In this document: positions 13,914-19,996 of the stretch, one piece after another
Numbering within the stretch: the first letter of the stretch is position 1
Layout: each line of letters opens with the position of its first letter
From: Azonexaceae bacterium
GTDB taxonomy: Bacteria; Pseudomonadota; Gammaproteobacteria; Burkholderiales; Rhodocyclaceae
NCBI GenBank assembly: GCA_009469665.1
Contig: SSTB01000245.1
Span: forward strand, 1 to 19,996
Length of the DNA stretch: 19,996 nt
Direction of reading: 5' to 3'
Program-made: the position numbers and the translations under genes
The notes under the pieces: model-generated
The model's database searches: none
What the model was told of the DNA's origin: nothing
What the model saw: only the letters and a program-made list of their open reading frames with translations

Positions 13914-14438
13914 ATGAAATCTCTCTTTTCTCCCCTGGCAGCGATGTTTCTTGCCGTTGCGCAGTCCGCCTGGGCAGCGGCGCCGGTGGAAGGGTCCGTA
14001 GCGCCGGATTTTTCGCTTCCCGACGCCAGCGGCAAGGAAAGGCGCCTCGCCGATTGGCGGGGACGCTGGCTGGTACTCTATTTCTACCCCAAGGACGATA
14101 CGCCGGGCTGTACTACCGAGGCGCGCAATTTCCGCGACCGTCTGGAACGTTTTGCGGCCCAGAAGGCCGAGGTGGTCGGGGTCAGCCTGGACGATGGCGC
14201 TTCTCACCGGGCCTTTGCCGACAAGCACCGCCTGCCCTTCACCCTGCTATCCGACGCCGGGGGTACGGTGGCGAAGCGCTACGGCGCCCTGTCCGACTTC
14301 GGCGTATTTCGCTTTGCCAAGCGCTACACCTTCCTCATCGACCCCGAGGGACGCATTGCCCGGGCCTATCTCAAGGTCGATGCGGAGGGTCATGCGGAGG
14401 AGGTTCTGGCAGATATCCGCCGCCTGGGCGGGGCGTGA
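13914..14438 (+). CDS. Exported 1-Cys peroxiredoxin (BCP/PrxQ type)
   Basis: A 174-residue thioredoxin-fold peroxidase with a signal peptide (MKSLFSPLAAMFLAVAQSAWA, then APVEG). The AhpC/TSA core begins at GSVAPDFSLPDASG. The peroxidatic residue is Cys66 in DDTPGCTTEARNF. The BCP resolving cysteine five residues later is replaced by alanine, and no other cysteine exists in the protein. It must act as a 1-Cys enzyme using an outside thiol donor in the periplasm. The ATG at 13914 is chosen because it begins the signal peptide and has GGAAGG 5 bases upstream. It lies 56 bp after the SRPBCC gene and may be partly co-transcribed with the sigma operon. The OxyR-like operator for ahpC begins 9 bases after its stop. 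Confidence 0.92.
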   Translation: MKSLFSPLAAMFLAVAQSAWAAAPVEGSVAPDFSLPDASGKERRLADWRGRWLVLYFYPKDDTPGCTTEARNFRDRLERFAAQKAEVVGVSLDDGASHRAFADKHRLPFTLLSDAGGTVAKRYGALSDFGVFRFAKRYTFLIDPEGRIARAYLKVDAEGHAEEVLADIRRLGGA

Positions 14439-14446
14439 GCGACGGC

Positions 14447-14483
14447 ATAGGCATTGCCTATGGTGATCATCGGGTCATTCAAT
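14447..14483 (+). promoter_or_regulatory. OxyR-like operator upstream of ahpC
   Basis: The left half-site ATAGGCATTGCCTAT (14447-14461) is a perfect dyad of the ATAG-N7-CTAT form. After 7 bases follows ATCGGGTCATTCAAT (14469-14483), matching the same form with two mismatches. This is the four-block, ten-base-spaced pattern of an OxyR tetramer site. It ends at the predicted -35 of ahpC, the position expected for activation. Confidence 0.65.
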
Positions 14484-14510
14484 TGGATTGATGGGCGTGG
14501 ACTTTCTAGA
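14483..14510 (+). promoter_or_regulatory. Predicted ahpC promoter
   Basis: TTGGAT (14483-14488) and TCTAGA (14505-14510) are separated by 16 bases. Neither box is close to consensus, as is common for activator-dependent promoters. The start point would be near 14517. Confidence 0.4.
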
Positions 14511-14551
14511 CTGGCGTTATTGTTTTTCCACCCAACCCAGGAGTCATCGCC

Positions 14552-15115
14552 ATGTCCCTCATCAATACCGAAATCAAGCCCTTCAAAGCCACCGCATTCC
14601 ACAACGGCAAGTTCGTCCCGGTCACCGATGCCGACCTGAAGGGCAAGTGGTCCGTGGTCTTCTTCTACCCCGCCGACTTCACCTTTGTCTGCCCCACCGA
14701 ACTGGGTGATCTGGCCGACGAGTACGCCAAGTTTCGCGATCTGGGCGTCGAGATCTACGCCGTCTCCACCGACACCCACTTCACCCACAAGGCCTGGCAC
14801 GACACCTCAGACACCATCAAGAAGATCGCCTACCCCATGGTCGGCGACCCCACCGGCACCATCACCCGCAATTTCGGCGTGATGATCGAGGAAGAAGGTC
14901 TGGCCCTGCGCGGCAGCTTCCTCGTCAACCCGGAGGGCGTGATCAAGGTCGCCGAGATCCACGATCTGGGCATCGGTCGCGACGCCAAGGAACTGCTGCG
15001 CAAGGTGCAGGCCGCCCAGTACGTGGCCTCCCACCCGGGCGAAGTCTGCCCCGCCAAGTGGACCCCGGGCGAAGCCACCCTGGCTCCTTCTCTGGACCTC
15101 GTCGGAAAAATCTAA
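14552..15115 (+). CDS. ahpC: Alkyl hydroperoxide reductase subunit C (2-Cys peroxiredoxin)
   Basis: A 187-residue peroxiredoxin, the same length as E. coli AhpC and close to it in text. The peroxidatic cysteine is Cys47 in [16 protein letters not shown], and the resolving cysteine is Cys166 in GEVCPAKW. It carries [13 protein letters not shown] and the C-terminal tail that confers sensitivity to over-oxidation. It reduces H2O2, organic peroxides and peroxynitrite in the cytoplasm, and is recycled by AhpF, encoded next. AGGAG at 14539-14543 gives a good ribosome site for the ATG at 14552. An OxyR-like operator upstream predicts induction by peroxide. Confidence 0.97.
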   Translation: MSLINTEIKPFKATAFHNGKFVPVTDADLKGKWSVVFFYPADFTFVCPTELGDLADEYAKFRDLGVEIYAVSTDTHFTHKAWHDTSDTIKKIAYPMVGDPTGTITRNFGVMIEEEGLALRGSFLVNPEGVIKVAEIHDLGIGRDAKELLRKVQAAQYVASHPGEVCPAKWTPGEATLAPSLDLVGKI

Positions 15116-15130
15116 AGAAGTCTCGGTACC

Positions 15131-15150
15131 CTCCCCCGCTCGCGGGGGAG
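15131..15150. terminator. Hairpin between ahpC and ahpF
   Basis: CTCCCCCG pairs perfectly with CGGGGGAG around a CTCG loop, 15 bases after the ahpC stop. No uridine run follows. It probably acts as a partial terminator or a 3' stabiliser, giving more ahpC than ahpF message. Confidence 0.5.
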
Positions 15151-15214
15151 CGGGATTCCACCGCCAAGCGGCTACCGGCCGTTTGCCAGTGCAATTCTTT
15201 CACGGGAGAAAATC

Positions 15215-16795
15215 ATGCTCGACGCCGCCATCAAGGCCCAATTGACGGCCTATCTCGAAAAACTCCAGCGCCCCATCGAACTGGTGGCGTCCCTGGACGA
15301 CAGCGCCAAGGCTCAAGAGATGCGAGGCTTGCTCGTCGATATCGCCGGACTTTCGGCGAAGGTGACCCTGCGGGAGAACGGCGTTGCCACCCTGCGTCCA
15401 TCCTTCGCCATCGGCGTGCCGGGGGAGGCCGCCCGCATCCACTTCGCCGGCCTGCCCATGGGGCACGAATTCACGTCCCTGGTGCTGGCGTTGTTGCAGA
15501 CCGGCGGCCATCCGCCCAAGGTGGACGCAGCGGTGATCGAGCAAATCAAGGCCTTGCCAGGGACTTTCCGCTTCGAGACCTTCATTTCCCTCTCCTGCCA
15601 CAACTGTCCGGACGTGGTGCAGGCCCTCAACCTGATGGCCGTGCTCAACCCTGGCGTGGAGAGCGTCATGATCGACGGCGCCCTGTTCCCCGACGAGGTC
15701 GCCAGCCGCAAGATCATGGCGGTGCCTACCGTCTTCCTAAATGGCGAAGCCTTCGGGCAGGGCCGCATGACTATCGAGGAAATCCTCGCCAAGGTCGATA
15801 GCGGTGCCGCTGCCCGGGAGGCGGAAAAGATTGCCGGCAAGGAAGCCTTCGACGTTCTCGTCGTCGGCGGCGGACCGGCGGGAGCGGCCGCCGCGATTTA
15901 CGCGGCGCGCAAGGGCATCCGCACCGGCGTGGTCGCCGAGCGCTTCGGCGGCCAGGTGATGGACACCCTGGCCATCGAAAACTTCATATCGGTAAAAGAA
16001 ACCGACGGCCCCAAATTGGCCGCCGCCCTCGAGCAGCACGTCAAGCAGTACGACGTGGATGTGATGAACCTGCAGCGGGCGGAAGCCCTCGTGCCTGCCG
16101 GCGAAGACGGCCTTGCTACGGTGCGCCTGGCGAGCGGCGCCGAGTTGCGGAGCCGCAGCGTCATTGTCGCTACGGGTGCCCGGTGGCGCGAGATGAATGT
16201 GCCCGGCGAGAAGGAATACAAGGCCAAGGGCGTGTGTTTCTGCCCGCACTGCGACGGGCCGTTGTTCAAGGGCAAGCGGGTGGCGGTGATCGGCGGCGGC
16301 AATTCCGGAGTCGAGGCGGCCATCGACCTGGCCGGCATCGTTGCCCATGTGACGCTCCTCGAATTCGACGGCAAGCTGCGGGCCGATGCAGTGCTGCAAA
16401 GGAAGCTGGCCACCCTGCCCAACGTCACCGTTGTCACCCAGGCGCTGACGACCGAGGTGGTCGGCGACGGCGAAAAAGTGACCGGCTTGATCTACCAGGA
16501 TCGGGTGACGGGCGAGAAGCACACGGTGGAATTGGCTGGCATCTTCGTCCAGATCGGCCTGCTGCCCAATACCGATTGGCTGAAGGGCTCGGTCGCCCTG
16601 TCCAACCGAGGCGAAATCGAGGTGGATGCTCGGGGTCAGACTTCCGTGCCGGGCATTTTCGCCGCCGGCGACTGCACGACGGTGCCCTACAAGCAGATCG
16701 TCATTGCCATGGGCGAAGGCGCCAAGGCCTCCCTGGGGGCCTTCGACCACCTGATTCGCATGCCTTCATCGCCCAGGTTGGCACTGGCGGCCTGA
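15215..16795 (+). CDS. ahpF: Alkyl hydroperoxide reductase subunit F
   Basis: A 526-residue flavoprotein, close to the E. coli length of 521. Residues 1-200 form the double-thioredoxin-like N-terminal domain with the redox pair Cys128-His-Asn-Cys131. The rest is a thioredoxin-reductase-like module. It has the FAD fold [10 protein letters not shown] near 214-223, the redox pair Cys343-Pro-His-Cys346, the NAD(P)H fold [10 protein letters not shown] near 356-365, and the final GIFAAGDCT motif. Electrons pass from NADH through FAD and both cysteine pairs to AhpC. An extra cysteine, Cys341, precedes the CPHC pair where E. coli has threonine. GGGAG at 15204-15208 serves the ATG at 15215. It is the last gene of the ahpCF unit, and only 6 bases separate its stop from that of the convergent kinase gene. 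Confidence 0.97.
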   Translation: MLDAAIKAQLTAYLEKLQRPIELVASLDDSAKAQEMRGLLVDIAGLSAKVTLRENGVATLRPSFAIGVPGEAARIHFAGLPMGHEFTSLVLALLQTGGHPPKVDAAVIEQIKALPGTFRFETFISLSCHNCPDVVQALNLMAVLNPGVESVMIDGALFPDEVASRKIMAVPTVFLNGEAFGQGRMTIEEILAKVDSGAAAREAEKIAGKEAFDVLVVGGGPAGAAAAIYAARKGIRTGVVAERFGGQVMDTLAIENFISVKETDGPKLAAALEQHVKQYDVDVMNLQRAEALVPAGEDGLATVRLASGAELRSRSVIVATGARWREMNVPGEKEYKAKGVCFCPHCDGPLFKGKRVAVIGGGNSGVEAAIDLAGIVAHVTLLEFDGKLRADAVLQRKLATLPNVTVVTQALTTEVVGDGEKVTGLIYQDRVTGEKHTVELAGIFVQIGLLPNTDWLKGSVALSNRGEIEVDARGQTSVPGIFAAGDCTTVPYKQIVIAMGEGAKASLGAFDHLIRMPSSPRLALAA

Positions 16796-16801
16796 GGGGG
16801 C

Positions 16802-17629
16802 TTAGGTCCGTGTCAGAAGCTTGGGCAGGGAACGCGCGCTCTGAGGGTCGACGCGCCCCTTGCCCGTCGCCCGCCGTGCGATGCTTGGCCACAGGGCTTT
16901 GGCGGGCGCGTCCAACTTTTCAAGGCCAAGGTAACGCTTGAAAAACCATAGGCGGTCAGAGAGCGTCCAGTGGAGCGAGGGGATGAGCAGGGAATACAGG
17001 TCGCGCTGGGCGCACTGGCCCCTAAAAGCCCGCCTACGAGATTTTTCCAGATCGATGACCCGCGCTTCCACGCCTCCATCAGGCCGGGTGCGGATGTAGA
17101 TGTGCTTGGGGAAGAAGCAACTGTGCTGGAGGCGCGCATCGTGCATGCGGCGCAGTAGATCGGCCACCGCCTGCAGAACCTGGCGGCGGACGGCACGTGG
17201 TGGCACGCCATCCCGCAGCCAGCGGCTGACCAGTTCTTGCACGGAAACGTAGTCGACCAGTTCTTCGGTGGCGAGGATGGCCCTATGCCCCTTCGGATCG
17301 CGGCGCACGGCAAAATAGACTGGGACGAGGGCCGGAATCCCCAGGGAACGGTAGAGCTCGATGCGCTCGAATTCACGTTGGAAGGTGGGGACACCCCTGA
17401 TAGGATGGCTCAGGGCAAAAGTGCCATGGTTTTCCTGGCGTTTGAGGAAGACAGCACGGCTACCGCCTTCCGGCAGAGCCAGTTCGACCCGGCTGACGCC
17501 ACTCCAGCCGCCCCGTCGGCGATTGGGCTCCTCGAACCATGGCGCCTCCAGGGCCCACACCTGATCGAATTCCTGCAGGTGGTTGTGGGCCAGGATGCGC
17601 TGCCAATCACGGTGGATGAAATCGCTCAT
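16802..17629 (-). CDS. Lipopolysaccharide kinase-like protein (WaaP/InaA family)
   Basis: A 275-residue small kinase-fold protein. Lys63 in VFLKRQ is the likely ATP-binding lysine, and Glu86 or Glu88 in FQREFERIELYRSLGIP its partner. ATEELVDYVSVQEL marks the hinge. The catalytic-loop region is HDARLQHSCFFPKHIYIR, and the metal-binding Asp193 lies in VIDLEKSRR. This pattern matches the Kdo/WaaP kinase family, which includes InaA, and which phosphorylates sugars of the LPS core. The aspartate usual in the HxD catalytic loop is not evident, the segment reading QHSCF, so activity should not be assumed. The ATG at 17629 is chosen because upstream residues overlap the methyltransferase gene and look non-coding. 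It lies 95 bp downstream of that gene on the same strand, probably in one operon. Confidence 0.82.
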   Translation of the reverse strand: MSDFIHRDWQRILAHNHLQEFDQVWALEAPWFEEPNRRRGGWSGVSRVELALPEGGSRAVFLKRQENHGTFALSHPIRGVPTFQREFERIELYRSLGIPALVPVYFAVRRDPKGHRAILATEELVDYVSVQELVSRWLRDGVPPRAVRRQVLQAVADLLRRMHDARLQHSCFFPKHIYIRTRPDGGVEARVIDLEKSRRRAFRGQCAQRDLYSLLIPSLHWTLSDRLWFFKRYLGLEKLDAPAKALWPSIARRATGKGRVDPQSARSLPKLLTRT

Positions 17630-17724
17630 GCCGTCAAGCTGGGTAAAGGCAGGCCTGGCCCGTTCTCTCCCGCGGCGCCGGGCCAAGAGCGAGGGGGAGG
17701 ACAATGGCCATCGTCCCCTGCCCG

Positions 17725-18420
17725 CTAGCGGCCGACTCGCAGGACGTAGGCACGCCACTTGTCCCAATATTTCAGGAAATCCACGCTGCCGACCACTTGT
17801 AACCCCGCCTCGGCAAACTCGGCCTCGATATCGGAACGTGGAAGCAAAAGCCGGTCACGGGGAGCGGCATCCTCTCCACGGCGCAACTTGCGGGTCTGCT
17901 TGCGTTTATGGCGCCAAGCCCTGTAATTGCCATCGACCCAAAGGGACACGATGACGGTGCCTGAGCTAATGCGGGCGAATTCCTTGAGGATGCGCACCCG
18001 GTCTTCCCGTTGCTGGATATGGTGTAGCAGTCTGATACAGAAAACGCACTCGACGAAATCGTCAGGCAAGCCGGTTCCAAACGCAGAACACTGAAAGGCC
18101 TTTGCGATACGTGCCGTGATCGGACCGGGACGGTGCTGCATGCCGGTGTCGATCATGGCCTGGCTGTTGTCTGCGGCGAAAATGATCCTATCGGGGGACT
18201 CGGCCAGCATCTCCCAGAATCGGCCCGTACCGCAGGGCAGATCCAGGACGGATTGCGGATTGCCGGCGAGATGGAGGGCCTTGCGTGCCATTCCGATTTC
18301 GCGCCAGGTCGACAAACGCCGCCAGAATCCATTGTCATGCTTTTCGAGGTATTCGACGGCGTGGTCCGGCGTGTATTTTTCGGAGAATTCATAACTCGGG
18401 GACGGTTCTTTAGAGGTCAT
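17725..18420 (-). CDS. Class I SAM-dependent methyltransferase
   Basis: A 231-residue methyltransferase. Motif I is VLDLPCGTGRFW at residues 58-69, and the acidic residue binding the SAM ribose lies in IIFAADNSQAMID. Motif IV lies around FVECVFCIRLLHHIQ, followed by ILKEFARISSGTVIVSLWVDG. The Leu-Pro-Cys-Gly-Thr-Gly version of motif I and the paired histidines are seen in the Methyltransf_11/25 groups. The substrate is unknown. A basic stretch (WRHKRKQTRKLRRGED) near the C-terminal third could contact a charged substrate or the membrane. It precedes the WaaP/InaA-type kinase gene, so a joint envelope role is plausible but inferred. The ATG at 18420 has no strong ribosome site. Confidence 0.87.
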   Translation of the reverse strand: MTSKEPSPSYEFSEKYTPDHAVEYLEKHDNGFWRRLSTWREIGMARKALHLAGNPQSVLDLPCGTGRFWEMLAESPDRIIFAADNSQAMIDTGMQHRPGPITARIAKAFQCSAFGTGLPDDFVECVFCIRLLHHIQQREDRVRILKEFARISSGTVIVSLWVDGNYRAWRHKRKQTRKLRRGEDAAPRDRLLLPRSDIEAEFAEAGLQVVGSVDFLKYWDKWRAYVLRVGR

Positions 18421-18558
18421 CGGGAGCCTGGTGCCGAAAAAGTGTTGGTCGGTACGATGGAGCGCAATGGGAGACTCTGGATGGTGAGATCAGCCCAAAG
18501 GCGGGAGCTTAACAGAGGCCGGGGCGCCGCCGGAGTGCATCTTCGCACCGCAAGTTAC

Positions 18559-18599
18559 AAGGCCGCTGACCCTTGCGGATCAGCGGCCTTCGAATTTTT
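18559..18599. terminator. Strong hairpin, terminator-like in the plus direction, next to tRNA-Met
   Basis: AAGGCCGCTGA (18559-18569) pairs perfectly with TCAGCGGCCTT (18580-18590) around a 10-base loop. In the plus direction it is followed by CGAATTTTT, which looks like an intrinsic terminator. In the minus direction, downstream of the tRNA, the following bases are not uridine-rich. It may act in both directions to isolate the tRNA gene. Confidence 0.6.
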
Positions 18600-18675
18600 G
18601 GTGGTGATGGGCAGAATCGAACTGCCGACCTATGGGTTATGAATCCATCGCTCTAACCGTCTGAGCTACATCACC
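18599..18675 (-). tRNA. tRNA-Met (CAU), elongator type
   Basis: A 77-base cloverleaf with CCA encoded. The acceptor stem is GGTGATG with CATCACC, the D stem GCTC with GAGC, and the T arm GGCAG-TTCGATT-CTGCC. The anticodon loop is TTCATAA, giving anticodon CAU. The acceptor stem is paired at its first position, which fits elongator rather than initiator tRNA-Met. In the anticodon stem (ATGGA with CCCAT) the pair next to the loop, positions 31 and 39, is A-C instead of a normal pair. Confidence 0.95.
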
Positions 18676-18692
18676 ACACAATGAGGGCGCGC

Positions 18693-18722
18693 ATTATAGT
18701 TTGCCGGCCGGATTAGGGTCAA
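18693..18722 (-). promoter_or_regulatory. Promoter of tRNA-Met
   Basis: On the minus strand, TTGACC (18722-18717) and a perfect TATAAT (18698-18693) are 18 bases apart. Transcription would start near 18686, about 11 bases before the mature tRNA 5' end. Confidence 0.7.
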
Positions 18723-18738
18723 CGTTACAACGCTGGGC

Positions 18739-18744
18739 TATAAT
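18739..18744 (+). promoter_or_regulatory. -10 element of a probable leaderless promoter
   Basis: A perfect TATAAT lies 6 bases upstream of the ATG at 18751. The expected transcription start falls on or next to the start codon. The -35 region, which overlaps the tRNA-Met promoter, is poor. Confidence 0.5.
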
Positions 18745-18750
18745 CGACCC

Positions 18751-19101
18751 ATGCCTGTGCCTTCAGCCATCTACGCCGCCATCGTCAATAGCGTCATCAG
18801 CGCTGTGGCGGACTTGCCGCCGTCTTCCCCTGAGGCGGCCATGATTGCGCTGTCCAGGGCGTTTCCGGCGGATAGTAAACTTGGCGAACTTACGCCACCG
18901 GTACAGCGGGAACTCCAGATCAACGGCAGTACGCTCTTTGCTTCACCTGGCTTGCAATTGCGCGGCCCCAACAACCTGATCCTGATGCCCGGGGCCATCC
19001 AAGGGGCCGTGCCCATTCGATACCAGCTCGATTTAATGGGCAACGTCCATCGCATCTGGATTCTCACCGCCGCCGAAGTCGCGGCCGCCAAATCCCAGTA
19101 A
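18751..19101 (+). CDS. Small protein of unknown function upstream of miaB
   Basis: A 116-residue protein ([21 protein letters not shown]...) that I do not recognise. It has an amphipathic N-terminal helix and no charged cluster. The second half is strand-rich ([51 protein letters not shown]). No signal peptide with a proper cleavage site, no cysteines and no metal motif are seen. It ends 8 bp before the miaB start, which suggests co-transcription. The ATG follows a perfect TATAAT by 6 bases and has no ribosome site, so a leaderless mRNA is likely. The frame looks real because of its balanced composition, its position and its promoter; an opposite-strand frame covering it is judged a shadow. 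Confidence 0.72.
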   Translation: MPVPSAIYAAIVNSVISAVADLPPSSPEAAMIALSRAFPADSKLGELTPPVQRELQINGSTLFASPGLQLRGPNNLILMPGAIQGAVPIRYQLDLMGNVHRIWILTAAEVAAAKSQ

Positions 19102-19109
19102 TTCTGCCT

Positions 19110-19996
19110 ATGCCTAAAAAGTTGTTCATCCGCACCTTCGGGTGCCAGATGAACGAGTACGATTCGGACAAGATGGCCGACGTGCTCGCCGCTGCCGAGG
19201 GAGTGGTCAAGACCGACCGTCCCGAAGACGCCGATATCATCCTCTTCAACACCTGCTCGGTGCGGGAAAAGGCCCAAGAGAAGGTCTTCCATGACCTGGG
19301 CCGGGTCAAGCACCTGAAACAGCAAAATCCCGACCTCGTCATCGGCGTCGGCGGCTGTGTCGCCAGCCAGGAGGGCGATGCCATCGTTGCCCGGGCGCCT
19401 TACGTGGATGTGGTCTTCGGGCCCCAGACCCTGCATCGTCTCCCCCAACTCATCGCTGAGCGTAAGGCCAAGGGTAGGGCCGCCGTGGATGTTTCCTTTC
19501 CGGAAATAGAGAAATTCGACGCCATGCCGCCGGCCGAGGTGAAGGGCGCCGCCGCCTTCGTGTCGATCATGGAGGGTTGCTCCAAGTTCTGCACCTTCTG
19601 CATCGTGCCCTACACCCGGGGCGGCGAGGTGTCCCGGCCCTTCACCGACATCCTCACCGAAGTCGCCGGTCTGGCGGCCAACGGGGTCAAGGAAGTCACG
19701 CTCCTCGGCCAGAACGTCAATGCCTACCGGGGCGACATGGAAGGGAGCGAGGAAAAGGCTGATCTGGCGCTGCTCATTGAGTATATCGCCGAGGTGCCGG
19801 GGATCGAGCGCATCCGCTACACCACCTCTCATCCGCGAGAGATGACCCAGCGCTTGTTCGACACCTACCTCAAGGTGCCCAAGCTGGTCTCCCATCTTCA
19901 TCTGCCCGTGCAGGCCGGTTCCGACCGGGTGCTGGCGGCCATGAAGCGGGGCTACACGGCCATCGAGTACAAGTCGATCATCCGCAAGCTGCGGGC
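19110..19996 (+). CDS. miaB: tRNA-2-methylthio-N6-dimethylallyladenosine synthase MiaB (3' end outside window)
   Basis: The first 295 residues of a protein usually near 450. The N-terminal UPF0004 domain carries Cys12 (FGCQMN), Cys49 (NTCSVRE) and Cys83 (GGCVA), which bind the auxiliary 4Fe-4S cluster. The radical-SAM cluster is Cys157, Cys161 and Cys164 in [28 protein letters not shown] and [19 protein letters not shown] follow as in E. coli MiaB. The enzyme adds the 2-methylthio group to i6A37 in tRNAs reading UNN codons. The TRAM domain lies beyond the window. The frame has no stop to the end of the window. The ATG at 19110 begins the conserved [13 protein letters not shown] text. It follows the small unknown gene by 8 bp without a clear ribosome site of its own. 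Confidence 0.97.
   Translation, partial: MPKKLFIRTFGCQMNEYDSDKMADVLAAAEGVVKTDRPEDADIILFNTCSVREKAQEKVFHDLGRVKHLKQQNPDLVIGVGGCVASQEGDAIVARAPYVDVVFGPQTLHRLPQLIAERKAKGRAAVDVSFPEIEKFDAMPPAEVKGAAAFVSIMEGCSKFCTFCIVPYTRGGEVSRPFTDILTEVAGLAANGVKEVTLLGQNVNAYRGDMEGSEEKADLALLIEYIAEVPGIERIRYTTSHPREMTQRLFDTYLKVPKLVSHLHLPVQAGSDRVLAAMKRGYTAIEYKSIIRKLR

Noticed and set aside
15737..16750. Minus-strand open frame of 337 residues opposite ahpF
   Set aside because: Antisense to the conserved FAD, CPHC and NAD(P)H motifs of AhpF; no independent support.
18133..18642. Plus-strand open frame running into the tRNA-Met region
   Set aside because: It overlaps the methyltransferase and the tRNA on the opposite strand and shows no conserved text.
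18771..19901. Minus-strand open frame of 376 residues opposite the small gene and miaB
   Set aside because: It is antisense to the six cluster cysteines of MiaB. His/Gly/Val-rich shadow text; the miaB frame itself is open to the window edge.
1..19996. CRISPR array, prophage or intact insertion sequence
   Set aside because: No regularly spaced direct repeats, phage structural genes, integrase or transposase were found on either strand.

Overview
The window is high-GC, gene-dense DNA with short gaps. Its gene set (ZapD, YacG, a Nudix hydrolase fused to a ThiE-like domain, a DUF815 ATPase, MltA, an NtrC/sigma-54-type amtB, DsbC, UbiH family, HU, AhpC/AhpF, MiaB) points to a betaproteobacterium. 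My best guess is a Rhodocyclales-like genus; this is inferred from gene content and protein style, not from a search. The left edge cuts zapD and the right edge cuts miaB.

Layout. Positions 1-900: the end of zapD, then yacG, separated by a structured dispersed repeat. Positions 934-2750 (minus): the Nudix/ThiE fusion and the DUF815 ATPase overlap by 4 bp. Positions 2775-4073: mltA, a lipoprotein lytic transglycosylase. Positions 4076-5426: amtB behind a complete nitrogen-control promoter, with two NtrC-type sites, an IHF-type site and a sigma-54 core. Positions 5460-8264: an acyl-CoA ligase (minus) divergent from a patatin-like phospholipase (plus). Positions 8313-8463: a second copy of the dispersed repeat. 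Positions 8534-10761 (minus): a small Gly-rich protein, a UbiH-family hydroxylase and dsbC, preceded by the HU gene with a strong terminator. Positions 11132-11840: no convincing gene, but one long inverted repeat.

Positions 11841-16795 form a stress-defence block on the plus strand. An ECF sigma factor, a double-cupin protein in the usual anti-sigma position and an SRPBCC protein are joined by two ATGA overlaps. They are followed by an exported 1-Cys peroxiredoxin, then ahpC behind an OxyR-like operator, then ahpF. Positions 16802-18420 (minus): a SAM methyltransferase and a WaaP/InaA-type kinase, possibly acting on the cell envelope. Positions 18559-18750: elongator tRNA-Met with its own promoter and a strong hairpin. 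Positions 18751-19996: a small unknown protein, probably read from a leaderless transcript, followed closely by miaB.

The observations most worth pursuing are the ECF sigma/double-cupin/SRPBCC operon, whose putative anti-sigma lacks the usual zinc motif; the repeat family with inverted ends; and the amtB control region. No CRISPR array, prophage or intact insertion sequence was seen.
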